A stretch of DNA of 64,000 bases from Adineta vaga (Eukaryota; Rotifera): the NCBI GenBank assembly GCA_021613535.1, contig CP075494.1, positions 7,626,001 to 7,690,000 on the forward strand, given 5' to 3'. The translations under genes were made by a program, and so were the position numbers. Under the pieces are notes generated by a model. The model did not search any database, was not told the DNA's origin, and saw only the letters and a program-made list of their open reading frames with translations. Below, piece after piece: positions 12,504-24,092 of the stretch; positions within the stretch are counted from its first letter, which is position 1, and every line of letters starts with the position of its first letter.

Positions 12504-15210
12504 ATGAGTGAAGATACGGGCAAATCACCCGTTGAACAACCAATCTCATCATCAACTCCGCATACAGAAATCAAAGTTTTCTACTATATCGATGATCAAG
12601 ATCCACCCTATTTAACCAAATTAAATGTTACTGGTGCACCATATTTACGAGATTTTAAAAATGCTCTTGATCGAAATTGTGCAAAATATAAATTTTTCTT
12701 CGCAACAAACGATCCATCCATTGGAAAAGTGAAAGAAGAAATTGTTAATGATGATCAAATTCTACCATTTGATACACAAGATCGTATCCTTGCTTATCTT
12801 GTATCAATCGAAGGTAGTACAACGTCAAGTTGGCGGCGGTAGTGGAAGTAAACCGACGAAACATCCTCATCATTTTCGTGATGATACAATGTTAACATCA
12901 ACAACAAATAGTTCATTTAATATTCAACAACCACGTTTGCAACGTATGAGTCGACGTTATGCATCAGCGAATAGTGCAGATTATCAGAAATATTTCGCAA
13001 AACCACGAGCGATTAATGATGCTTCTTCATTTCCAAGTAGTGATTTAGAATCAACAACATTTCTCGATGAAACTGAAGATGATAGGTAAGAAAATTTGTC
13101 TTGATCCTTTTTTTTTATAGAAAACAATATTTTATTCATTTTTCCTTCAGATATTCAACGGTTACAGATTCAACAACTATTTCTTCACGATATCATGGTC
13201 GAAATCGACCTCGCCGCAGAAAACATCGATTACCATCAGGACTTGACCGAGTATGATCATTCATTTTCGTATTCATATTCAAATTCAATTCTTGTTTCAG
13301 GCATCGTCATTCAGTAGTTTAAATTCGGATTCAACAATGACATTGAATATTATTACGGTTACTCTTAACTTAGGTATGTGTCTGCATTGGTAATTAGTCA
13401 TAGTCTTGACTAATATAAATCAAATCATTTTTAGATGCAGTCAATTTTTTGGGTATTAGTATTGTCGGTCAAAGCGATAAGACAGGATCTAGTGACGGCG
13501 GAATTTATGTTGGTTCAATTATGAAAGGGTATGAATCTTTTTGTTTTTGCACCAAAGAAATAATACAAAAATTCTAATTTATTGTTTTGTCTAGAGGTGC
13601 TGTTGCTCAAGATGGTCGAATTGAACCAGGTGATATGATTCTTCAAGTCAATGATATAAGTTTTGAAGGTTTATCAAATGACGATGCAGTTAAAATTCTA
13701 CGTGAAACTGTACAGAAACCTGGGTAAGGATTCTTTTTTGTCAATTATCATTTAATCTTGCCTTATTGTTTCTCATTAGTCCAATCAAATTAGTCGTAGC
13801 AAAATGTTGGGATCCAACACCTCGAGGTTATTTCACATTACCTCGCCATGAACAAGCACGTCCGGTTGATCCTCTATCATGGCTTGCACATACTCAAGCT
13901 GTACAAAACACATATAATAATCCTCAACAACAAGTTCTACTTCATCAGCGACAATCAGTTCTTAATTCAACAACAAATATGAGTTCAACAATATCAAGTA
14001 CAAATAATACAATGATTGATAATCAACGTATGTTTTCATTTCAATTGATATGAAATCAATTCTATTGTTTTTATTTCGCTGAAGGTTTTGGTCTTGATCT
14101 AAATTTAACAATCAATTCTGATATGGATACAATTGTACGAGCAATGGCAGAACCCGATTCAGGTTTAGATATACGTGATAGAATATGGCTTAAAATGCCC
14201 ATACCAAAGTCATTTCTCGGTAAAGATTAACGATTCAGTTCTTTTTTATTCAAAGAAGGAAAATATGTTATATTTAGGTTCTGATTTGGTTAATTGGTTA
14301 TTTGAAAATGTCGATGGCTTTGTTAATCGAAATGATGCAAGAAAATATTCTTCATCAATGCTTAAAGCAGGTTATATTAGGCATACAGTTCATAAATTAA
14401 CCTTTTCTGAACAGTGTTATTATGTTTTTGGCGATATTTATTCACAAGGTAGAATCATAACAATCTTTTCCCACCCTTATTTCACACTTTATTCATTCAT
14501 TCAGGTCTCTCTCAATTAACACTTGATGAAGAACCGGAAGATTATGAATCTGTTTCTGATCATACTAATACTACTGATCGTCGTAGTGGTGATTCAATAT
14601 TGACAACATCAACAGCAAGACAACATACGGTTACAACATTCGGTTTCGTTGATAAAAATAATGCGCCACTTCAATCACCCACCCAATCATTTCTAACTGA
14701 TACACATCATTCAGGTAAGATTAAATGACTGCTAGATAACAAACAAGGAAAGAAAAAAAAACGAATGAAATACTTGTACTTAGTTATGCTTGTGAAAAAT
14801 TCTCATTGTCGACATCTTTCATGCATCAATCCGATGGCTTTATGCAATAGCAATGATGATAATGATTTAACGACATGTTCATCATCTGTCGATGTATAAT
14901 TTCATCTGTATTCAGCATTTGTCGGATATAAACGATGCTATAAATATTCATTTTGTTCTATGTGTGATGAAAAACTTTCTTCTCTAATAAAAAAAAACTA
15001 TGATTTCTTATATTTTCTAATTCATAATTATACTTATGTTTTCCTTTTCTAGGTACACTTGGAACAAAATCATGTTCAACATCAACGAGTAGTGGTAGTG
15101 AAACACGACATTTAGTTGATGTACCGAATAAATTACGTTCAAGCAAAGAATCCTTTCAACGTGCGATGACAAATCCATTACCTCGAGAATTTTTCGTTGA
15201 TGTTATGTAA
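12504..15210 (+). CDS. DVL: Dishevelled, Wnt signalling adaptor (frame break in exon 1)
   Basis: Cytoplasmic hub that passes Frizzled signals to the canonical and planar-polarity Wnt branches. Exons: 12504-13085, 13151-13250, 13301-13373, 13435-13528, 13595-13723, 13780-14027, 14085-14219, 14278-14448, 14505-14714, 15053-15210. Domains: DIX (residues about 20-103, with YKFFFAT and KVKEEI), a basic RRRKHR stretch, PDZ ([38 protein letters not shown]), DEP ([22 protein letters not shown]) and the conserved C-terminal end FVDVM. The exon lengths sum to 3n+1: the DIX frame meets a stop at 12840, and the downstream frame is shifted by one just after DIX. Either one extra base is present near 12825-12835 or 12814-12829 is removed (see findings). 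The rest is uninterrupted, which argues against a pseudogene. Confidence 0.92.
12814..12829 (+). other. Candidate 16-base GT...AG segment in Dishevelled exon 1
   Basis: The 16 bases begin GTAGTAC and end TCAAG. Removing them joins the DIX frame to the downstream frame without loss of DIX residues. Sixteen bases is far below the other introns here (46 bases or more), so a one-base insertion or a sequencing error is the alternative. Confidence 0.3.
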
Positions 15211-15601
15211 TCAAATTTTTCTTCTCTCTTCGTTTTGTCAGATAATTAACAAACTAATTTTTTCTTGCTTTTTTTGCTTTTTTTTCTCGTGTATAAAAAA
15301 TTTCTGTGTGACTACTCTTCATCGTAGCATTTGAATATTCGTGTAGAAAGAAAACATAATCTATATTTAATCTCCGTCTTCCTCATCTCTTCTTTTCTCG
15401 TACTATTTTTTTGTGCTTACGCGCTTGCCTTTTTCTTTTCTTGAACAAAAATACAATTTCCTTTCGTCTTGGAATAATAAATATAAATAGAAACAGAAGC
15501 AGAAGAAAATTACAACATTTGTTTGATTTTCATTTTCTTTCAACAAATACAAAGTTTATTCAACGGAAAAGATAGATTATTTCTTTTTTCATTTCTTTTA
15601 G
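15211..15601. other. Intergenic; splice-acceptor-like tract just before the next ATG
   Basis: 3' flank of Dishevelled. It ends in a pyrimidine-rich tract and AG directly against the ATG at 15602, which looks like a cis or spliced-leader trans-splice acceptor. Confidence 0.4.
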
Positions 15602-17608
15602 ATGTTTATTATCCTTCTCTTGATCAATATTTTTCTACTCCTGCCATCTCTTGTTCATAGTAATTGTTACTCGAAAGTGCCACAAATATGGTTTTGTAAT
15701 AATGCATCCCGTCCAACCATAGATCTCGATTATCAAACAGTATTAACTAATCAAAATTTGGAGAAATTTTTTCTAAAATTCTATCAATTATCTGAATTTA
15801 AAGTTGATGATTATTCGTCAACACTTTATTTATTAAATGCAAGTAATAATCAATTTGAAAAGGTTATTATTACTTCAAAACATCGATATACATCAAATCT
15901 TCGTCAATTAATACTTCAATCAAATAATATTCAACAACTGAATGTCGATACATTCATTCTACCAGAATTAGAAACCATTTCATTAGCAAATAATCGTTTA
16001 GAAATTCTTGATGCTCGTATTTTTTCTCATTTGAAAAAATTAACTAAACTTGATCTGAGACAGAATCAATTGAGACGTATTTTACCTCGATTATTATTGA
16101 ATCTCAATGTTCTTCTAAATAATAATCCATTAGAATGTCGATGTACACCGGAACATTATCGAGTTATGTGTGAAAACTCAACAAATATTAAACAGATGAC
16201 GGATAGTAATAATTGCATGGCACCTTATTTTTCACCTCAACTTGATAATAGTCCTTCGTTGCCGTATTTGCGTTTTTCTACATTTACTCTTACTTGTCCT
16301 ATTTATTCGGAACCGCCTCCTATCATTATTTGGTCAACACCATTCGGTAGTTTGACGTCAATGAATTCATCCGATATTGATCTAATTTCTTTAGAAAAAG
16401 ATGAACCCATCTATGTTGTCGTAATTGCTTTAGCTGGTCCATTCACTGCACGTACACGTCATCGTCTACATGCATTCGATACAAATCAATTATTAGTTAC
16501 ACAAGCTCGTGCTGGTTTGCGACATCGTATTTCTTGTTCAGGTATCAATATGCTTGGAGTATATAAACACGAATTTGATTTTCATATTGATTCTTACGGA
16601 CATAAATATCCTCTTTGGAATATTATTTATACAATGGGATTTGGATTTTTTATGGCACTTGTTGCTGGTGCACTTTGTGTATCAATTAAACGCACATCAT
16701 ACTATTCAGATGATCATCTGCGAACGCCACCTGTCTATCCAACAATGACAGCAAATAGTGCTGCACGTACACCACCGAATTTCGAATTGAATCAATGGTT
16801 ATCTGTTGCTGCAGCAAATATCAGTGGTACACTTGAACAAGTTCGAGATAGACTTCGTTCTGGCGTACAACATGTTAGTGAACATATGGGACAAACAATG
16901 GGTCGAGCTTCAGAATTGTTCACTTATGGTGTCCAACATGCCGGTGGAACTATTCGACAAGCTGCAGAATCGTAAATATTTTCTCTAATGAAAACACTCA
17001 TATTCATCAACTTGATAATCTTTCTTTTTAGATCTGCTGCATATCTTCATTCATTTCGTGAAACAAGTCAACAACGACTGAATGTAATGCGTGTTCAAAC
17101 CGTATCATCATTACGTAATCCAGGTAGTTTAATGCGTGCTGGTATGCATATGTTAACAACACAAGTCAATTCATTACGTGATTATTGTGGTGTAACAACA
17201 GGTAATACTATTCCAACAAATTATCTACTACAACAACAAATTCATCAGACACAACAATCACCTGGTATCGTGCCATATTTCCATCCACATTTTCAAATAC
17301 CGCCTATAACTGAAGACGATGAGTCTTTGATAGAATCAGCAGCATTATTAAATCCTTCAGGGCAAACCCCATATGCTGGATATACACCAGCAACTGTATC
17401 AATCGGTGCATCCGGCATTGGTCAACTTGATGCTGCAAGTAATTCAGCTCTATTAGCATTAAATAATTTTAATCAAGATCAAAATCGAGATGTTGGAAGT
17501 AGTGGACAAATGACAAGTGGAATTGGAACATTTCATGATCATACTGATGAACTTATCAATGAACCAGAAAGATTGACAATTTACGGTGGACAACGACCAC
17601 CCTCATGA
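15602..17608 (+). CDS. LRR and Ig-like single-pass membrane protein
   Basis: Two exons (15602-16971, 17032-17608) encode 648 residues. Residues 1-20 are a hydrophobic signal peptide. Residues about 75-175 hold leucine-rich repeats (LRQLILQSNNI, LETISLANNRLEIL, LTKLDLRQNQLRRI). A cysteine-rich LRR C-cap follows at about 174-205 (NPLECRCTPEHY). Residues about 226-328 resemble an Ig C2 domain, with Cys232, a Trp in the III-W strand, and Cys312 (ISCSGINMLG). One membrane helix spans about 339-362, followed by KRTS and a tail of nearly 290 residues with no known domain. This architecture resembles LRR-Ig neuronal adhesion proteins (LINGO/Kekkon-like), but I cannot assign an orthologue. The long tail suggests cytoplasmic partners. 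Confidence 0.82.
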
Positions 17609-18224
17609 GAGAGAGAAAGAAAGTTTTTGTCAGATGTTTAAAAATCAACTTTTACTTTACCAATGTCGGTATTATTTATATAGACATATATAGGAATGAA
17701 CTTTAAATCTATAGATTTCTAAAAAGTTTCGTGTCTTTCGTCTTATATTTTTTGTTCGTAATACTTTCATTGTTTCATGCAAGATTGATGGATGCTTTCA
17801 AAATCATTTACTTTAGACTATTGAAAACTTCAATAGGAACACGAAGTGATTGATCTGTTTTATTCTTTCTTTCTTTCTTTCTTTTTCCGGTTTTTAGTTA
17901 TACACAAAAGAACTATTCTATTTTAAAACTTTGTTTTCCTTAGTGTGATATAGAACAACGTGTAACACGATAATTCAATAAATATTGTTTTGTATTTAGT
18001 TCTTTCAGATGATGATCGACAAATTGTTATCATTTTCTACAGACGAATAAATCTGTCAGGTAAGTTACTTTCTCTCACTCACACTAATAGATTTATCGAG
18101 AATAATAAATAGCAACAAAGATCATACCTTAAATCTTATTCTATCTCTTATTTTTATTTAAACAGATTCCAATCATATTCGATCTAATCATTGTAAATAT
18201 CGTTCTCGAAATTGTGGTGAACAA
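17609..18224 (+). other. LRR-Ig 3' flank and NAA60 5' UTR with intron and upstream ORF
   Basis: A likely 5' UTR exon of NAA60 runs about 18009-18059 (acceptor-like AG at 18007-18008) and is followed by a GTAAGT...AG intron at 18060-18165. A 14-codon upstream ORF (18009-18050) begins at the first ATG of that exon and ends before the splice. A (CTTT)n run lies near 17864-17884. Confidence 0.45.
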
Positions 18225-19076
18225 ATGCAAACATCATCTTCCATCTTACTCAATTTAGAAACATTCAACAACGAATCATTTCATATTTTACCAAATAGTA
18301 ATATTTCAATAACATTTCGTTTTTTACGTCCTGGTGATCAATCCGAAGTGAAATCACTCTGTCATGATTGGTTTCCTGTTGAATATCCTGACAAATGGTA
18401 TGATGATATCGTTCATAATAAGAAATATTTTTCCCTAGCAGCATGTGATGTTTGTACGCAACAAATTCTCGGTTTAATTGTTGCAACTATTCTTCCATTA
18501 GGTAGTTGTAATCGTGAAGATCAACAAATTCTACATAAAATCTTTTCATTAACAACATCAGTTTGTTATATATTAATATTAGGTGTTGCGAAAGAATATC
18601 GACGACAAGGTCTAGCAAATCTTCTCTTAGAAAATTTATTAAATACATTATCGAATTATGAAACATGTAAAGCTGTTTATTTACATGTTTTATATTCGAA
18701 TAAATCGGCAATACAATTTTATCAAACGAAATCATTTCAATATCGTAAACATCTACCTTATTATTACTTAATTAAAGGCCAACATTTTGATGCATATTGT
18801 TTTACTCGTTATATTAATGGTAAAAGAACACGGCTTTTATTTTCAAAGCGAATTTCAATAAATATTGATTTCTATTTAGGTGGTTATCCTCCATTAACTA
18901 TATCAGATTTAATTACAAATCTATGCATATATATATCCAAAGCAAATCCATGTCGATTACTCAATACAATGGGATATTTTGTAACAGATAAATTTTTCTT
19001 TCTGAATACTAATAAACGTCTGTCATCATTGTCGTCGTCATCGTCATCATATAAACACTTATCACGTGTTGTATAA
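18225..19076 (+). CDS. NAA60: N-alpha-acetyltransferase 60 (GNAT family)
   Basis: Acetylates N-termini of transmembrane proteins facing the cytosol; the animal enzyme sits on Golgi membranes. It is a single coding exon of 283 residues. Seen: FRFLRPGDQSEVK (first GNAT strand), DWFPVEYPDKWY, NKKYFSLAA, the acetyl-CoA loop EYRRQGLANLLLE (R-x-x-G-x-A), VYLHVLYSNKSAIQFYQ, and LPYYYLIKG. The order and spacing match human NAA60 through most of its length. The C-terminus (about 215-283) is amphipathic then Ser-rich, as expected for peripheral membrane attachment, but is not alignable by eye. It is about 40 residues longer than the human protein. Confidence 0.92.
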   Translation: MQTSSSILLNLETFNNESFHILPNSNISITFRFLRPGDQSEVKSLCHDWFPVEYPDKWYDDIVHNKKYFSLAACDVCTQQILGLIVATILPLGSCNREDQQILHKIFSLTTSVCYILILGVAKEYRRQGLANLLLENLLNTLSNYETCKAVYLHVLYSNKSAIQFYQTKSFQYRKHLPYYYLIKGQHFDAYCFTRYINGKRTRLLFSKRISINIDFYLGGYPPLTISDLITNLCIYISKANPCRLLNTMGYFVTDKFFFLNTNKRLSSLSSSSSSYKHLSRVV

Positions 19077-20094
19077 ATTTTTCGATAATTATCTGTTTAT
19101 CTATGAAATAAACAACAAAATCTTAGTGATAATCATGATGTTTTCTATTAAAATGAAAAATCTAGTAGTCTTTGCATGTACTGACGTCAGTGAAAATTAT
19201 TGAAATATTAATAATAGAATGCATGCCAAAAGGATACGAATGACAGGCATGTTAACATTTTATTTCCTATCTAATGATGAACGGAAACCGATAAAAATGT
19301 CGTGTGCAGAGTAGAACGTCAAGTTACCTTTCATCTCATACGAAGTTATCATCTTCATGTCATCGAAACATAAAGATAAATTAAAGAATTGACACTGTCT
19401 TTAGGTAATTATACATTTTCAAACACGCGAACTCATCGAAAGAATTACTTTCCACATTGATTAACAAGTTTATATGAAAATTATAAATATATATACATAA
19501 GATCGACATTTGTACTAGGAAATATTTGCTTCTAAAGTACATCTAAACAGAATTGATTGTTTTTTTCTTGCAAATATTTATATTTATGAATTGCGTCGAG
19601 ACCCATTTTGTTTTGTTCATCGCATACGCATGAAAACTCATTAAAAATTTGTTAATAATTGAATAACACATATTTAACAAAAAAAGAAATGCTGATAATG
19701 CTTATTATATTAAGATAAAATAAGACTAGCTAGAAATTGATCGAAAAGAATAGAGAACAGTGACTGACAAGGCTTAAAAGCCTTTTAGAAACTCATTCAT
19801 GTATTTTTTTTCTATTTTTCATATATATATATATATCCGAAAATGCAATTTGTATCTTTAATCAGTTTGTCATTTTCTCGTTTCCATTTAGTTTCTCTCT
19901 GTAGAATAACAACATATCCATTAGTTGAAGAGATAAAACGTTTAGTTTGTAAATGTTCGAGGTTTATTAACAATTTTTTATTTATAATGAAAATTTGCTT
20001 TGATTTTATTCAATTATCTTCTATGTGCAACTGCTATAGATAACATCATATTTGTTGTTTATTGAAATGATAATAGTTAAAATATTATTTGTCT
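19077..20094. other. Intergenic between convergent NAA60 and NCKX
   Basis: AT-rich, with an AT dinucleotide run near 19820-19835. The 66-codon plus-strand frame at 19843-20043 has no supporting signal. Nothing else seen. Confidence 0.5.
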
Positions 20095-22069
20095 TTATAC
20101 AGGATTACTCGATCGTTTTTGACATGGTTCGGGATGTACAGAACCGAATACATTCAATTCAAATGAACACATCAGAATGATGACAGTTAACCAGATGAAA
20201 ATTAGAAAAACGCCATAAAGTTTTGTAAGACGACATCGATTGATGAAGAATGTTAAAAGGAAGATAATCAACGCCATAAAAAGAACAATTGTAGAATAAA
20301 CTAATCCTCGTGAGTGAATTTCGACATAGAATGGTACATTTGTTGATTGAATGTTCAAACTATTATCAATTGATAAACTTGTTGTTAGAATAGCAAGATT
20401 TGAATCATGTATTAATGGTGGTGGTGGTTGATAAGTAAAACGCATTAAATTACGAAATAACCATGGAATACCTAAACCCATAAGAATATCAAAAACATTC
20501 GAACCAATTGAACCTGCAATAGCCATTTCTGGATGACCACGTCGTGTCATAACAATTGCTGAGAAAATTTCTTCAATTGATGAACCAATTGCTAATATTG
20601 TTAAACCCATAATACTATCTCGAACGTTTAAAGTATAACCAACAATGACAACAAGCCATACAAGAAGATAGGCTAGACCAGCAACCTACAAAATCAGAAA
20701 ACTTTTTCATACGAAAAAAAGGATCAATCATAAACTTTATTTACCCAAATCGTTGACATGACAAATGTAAGCATATAATAATTATGAAAAACTTCTTTTC
20801 GACAATCTGGAATAGTAATATGCATAAGTAAACGAACAGGATACATCAAAATCCATTTTAAAATTTTATATTTCTTCTTTGGTAATTTAAGTGGATCAAA
20901 TATTTCAGTTGCATTTGCAACTATTTGATGATTATCTAATGTATCTTTCAAACGTTTTTGACATGGTTTATATGTTGAACGTCGTTTCATATACTGATTT
21001 CCCATAATTGTTGTTGCTGTATTCATCATAACAGATTCGGATACTGAACGAGCACGTAATGCAAGATTTTGTTCTATTTCAACATTATCATTCAGTGATT
21101 GTAATTGTTCGAGATGATGATCACTTGATTTACCATGTGGTGGATTTGTTGATGTATTACCATGTATTAAACGTGCGATTCGATCATTAAATTTTAAGAT
21201 AGCAACATAAACAAAATAGAGTAAAACGAGAGCTAATCCTTCGTACCAATAGACACGTTGATCATAGATAATTACAAAAAGTACAGCAACTGCAATACAA
21301 TAAAATCCAGCATCTCGAACAATTGGATATGCATCCAATTGGCAGACAGTTGTTGATGTAAGTGCACATAGAGCAATGACAAATAGCACATTAAATACAG
21401 CCGAACCGACAATAGTACCCACTTAAAAAAAAGAAAGAATTACTAAATTAATTTTCAAGAAAGAAATAAGTGTTAGTTTTCTTTTCTTCCATTTTAATCT
21501 AAATATAAAAAACTAAACTCACAAAAAAAAGAAACATTTCCGATTTACTCGTCTAACTATGGTGTATTTTAAGTTTGTTTATAAAAACTCATACTTACAC
21601 GCAATATCCGATTTAACAAAGAAAACACCAACAATTGAAGTGAAAAATTCCGATGCTGATGTAGCTAATGCCATAAATGTTGCTCCAGCAACATCCTATC
21701 AAACAAATCATTACTAAATTATTAGTTTATTTATCTTTCGAAAAAATGTTTTACCGGTGTTAAATTTAAATTATAGCTGATTTTTTCTAAGGCTGATGCA
21801 AAATAATCATCACAAACAATTTCAATTGCTGCAAATGAATACAATATAAGAAGTATATGAATTAGAACACCACCTTGACGAAGTTGTTCATTACTAAAAA
21901 TTAATGTCGGAAATTCATCAATCGATGCTGATTCACATTTATTAGTTGCATTTTCTTTAACTAATTCAGTTGATTTGATATCCTTGATTGAAAGTGTATT
22001 TGTTGTCGCGAAAAATATTTGAAAAATAAGTCCAAAAAGACTAACTAATATGATTTGTCGACGAATCAT
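20095..22069 (-). CDS. Sodium/calcium(potassium) exchanger, SLC24/NCKX-like
   Basis: Membrane antiporter that extrudes Ca2+ using the Na+ gradient. Four exons (21755-22069, 21599-21695, 20745-21421, 20095-20685) give 559 residues. An N-terminal hydrophobic segment is followed by two Na/Ca-exchanger domains joined by a cytoplasmic loop of about 140 residues. The alpha-1 repeat reads DVAGATFMALATSASEFFTS and then GTIVGSAVFNVLFVI. The alpha-2 repeat reads SSIEEIFSAIVMTRRGHPEM and then GSIGSNVFDILMGLGIPW. Preceding hydrophobic blocks match NCKX (AIEIVCDDYF). In vertebrate NCKX the alpha-2 repeat has an acidic Asp in the SxPDL position linked to K+ dependence; here the equivalent reads SIEEI with Glu. 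The family is secure; which paralogue, and whether K+ is co-transported, is not. Confidence 0.9.
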
Positions 22070-24092
22070 AGTAATGGATGCACACGAAAGAATCTAATAA
22101 TCTTCATCTATAATCAAGTGTAAATCTATAGAGTAATAGTTAAAAGAAATTAATGATTGACTAGTTGATTATCTCCGAGAAAAGAAAAGAAAAGAAAAGA
22201 AAAAAGGTCTTATTTTTTTGTCATTATAAATGTCATTTTTTCTCGTCGATGAGCATTGAATAGTTTGACAAGGTAAAGAGCTTTTTCTCTTTAAATATCA
22301 GGAAAAAACGTTATTCACTTACTTAGTCTCGATTCAAACGAAAGCGCATGACAGTCATTATGAATATGAGTGTACATACATGACAAAAGAAGAAAAAATT
22401 TTTGAATCACAATATTAAAAAAATGATTGCTTTCTCTTGTGATACTCTCGTTCTCTCTCTCTACGTTTTTCTCTCTCCTCCTTTCGTTTCCCTCTCAGTG
22501 TGTGACATTAAAAAAGAAAAGGATAGTTTCTTGCTAAACTGCCTTGCATGAGAAAATATTGCGATAGACGGCACAGCAGCCGAAGAGAGGGTTGTCAAGC
22601 CAATTCTTCGTCTTGTCGTTTTCTTCGATTCTTTTTATGTCTATGTAACTCATATAGTTCTCCAAACATGAACGAAGAGAATCTGCTAGAATAATGGCTT
22701 TTACTACCGTATGCCATGGCATATAAGCATAATTCATATTCTCGAAATTAGAAATATGTAAGAAAATACCTTTTTTCTCCCTAAGATAAAGAAAGAAAAA
22801 CGAACCGAAGTGGAAAAAAAGACATCGACTGAACATGACAGAGGATTAACGATTTGCCTAAAAACATCATGTCAAAGAATCTAATGATATGTTTTCTAGT
22901 ACGTTAGATAAAACTCTCTTTCTATATTTATACATTCTTAAACTCTTACCTTAACCTGTCTTTAATCTTCAAATGAAAATCTTCTGAAACAAAAAAAAAT
23001 CGAGGGTGTGCCTAGAGCATACTGTCAAATAGATTGATCTAATTGCTAAAGAGATACTTATGTACTTAGGGAAAAGGAAGAAGAAACATGTTATTGTTGT
23101 GGTTATTTGTTGATTTTTGTAGCATCTCATGGGAGATTCTCAGAGTATTCAATCGACTCAGCACGCATACAATGAATGAATATAGAGATGCACACATCCG
23201 TCGAAACATACTTTACAGTGTCATTTCCGTTGTCGACCATCAAAAAAAAAGAGAGAGAGAGAGGAGAGGAGAGGAAAAAGACAGATATAAACATATTTCC
23301 GCTTGAGTAGAAATTTATAAAGCTTATCAAAAAAAATCTGCACGACTTGTTCGCATTTCCGAAATAATTATCACTGTACGCTTGTCTATTATAGTCATTT
23401 GAAATGAATGTTACGATCAAATTATTCTTAGTCATTCGTTAATAGAACTACTTGATAGAAATATGAGATAATTTTCATCCTTTCTTGACAATACTTCTTT
23501 CTCATTTAAAAGCATATCAATGTGTAATGTGCCAAAAGCTTTTAAAAACATATTCACATAGTTTTGTTCTTCATCATATTAATCATGCTAAAGTAGTGTA
23601 TATTAGTTATGAAGTTCGACTCTTAATTAAATTTAAATGACAAGTTCATGTTCAAAGGAAAAAATGCTTTTAGTAGAATTTATTCCTAATGAGTGACGAA
23701 ATGTCTGGTCAAACGTACCATTCATTTTATCATAAATAATTTTCTTGTTAAGATGTGTTTTATTCTTTCGAGTCTGTAATTTGCGTAGACTTTCAGATAC
23801 TTATAGAGTATAATTAAAGGTTTAACGTTAATCATTATTTTAGTATAAATCTTCTTATCGTATGCATTTTGGAAAGAAATGTTGTTTTTTTTCTCTCATT
23901 ATGTTTTGTTCTTCTCGATAATCACATATATCAAAGAGAAAAGGAAAAAAAAGAGAAAAACTCGGCAATAGCAAAACAAACAAAAGATATCTTCTTTTCT
24001 GTGAATGTTGGTGAAAGATTGAACTACAGGAAAAAAAAACAATGAAGATTTGTTTTTCTTCTAACAGTTATGTTCGAAACGTGAACGTCTTC
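22070..24092. other. 2-kb intergenic region, NCKX upstream and TOM70 downstream
   Basis: No supportable gene. It contains a (GAAAA)n tract around 22178-22203, a CT-rich stretch near 22440-22495 and an AG-rich run near 23252-23275. A 100-codon minus-strand frame (22534-22836) was considered and not accepted. Confidence 0.5.

Noticed and set aside
22534-22836. 100-codon minus-strand frame in the NCKX-TOM70 gap
   Set aside because: No domain, no splice context and no clear promoter; the hydrophobic start is built from T/A-rich sequence. Could be chance.
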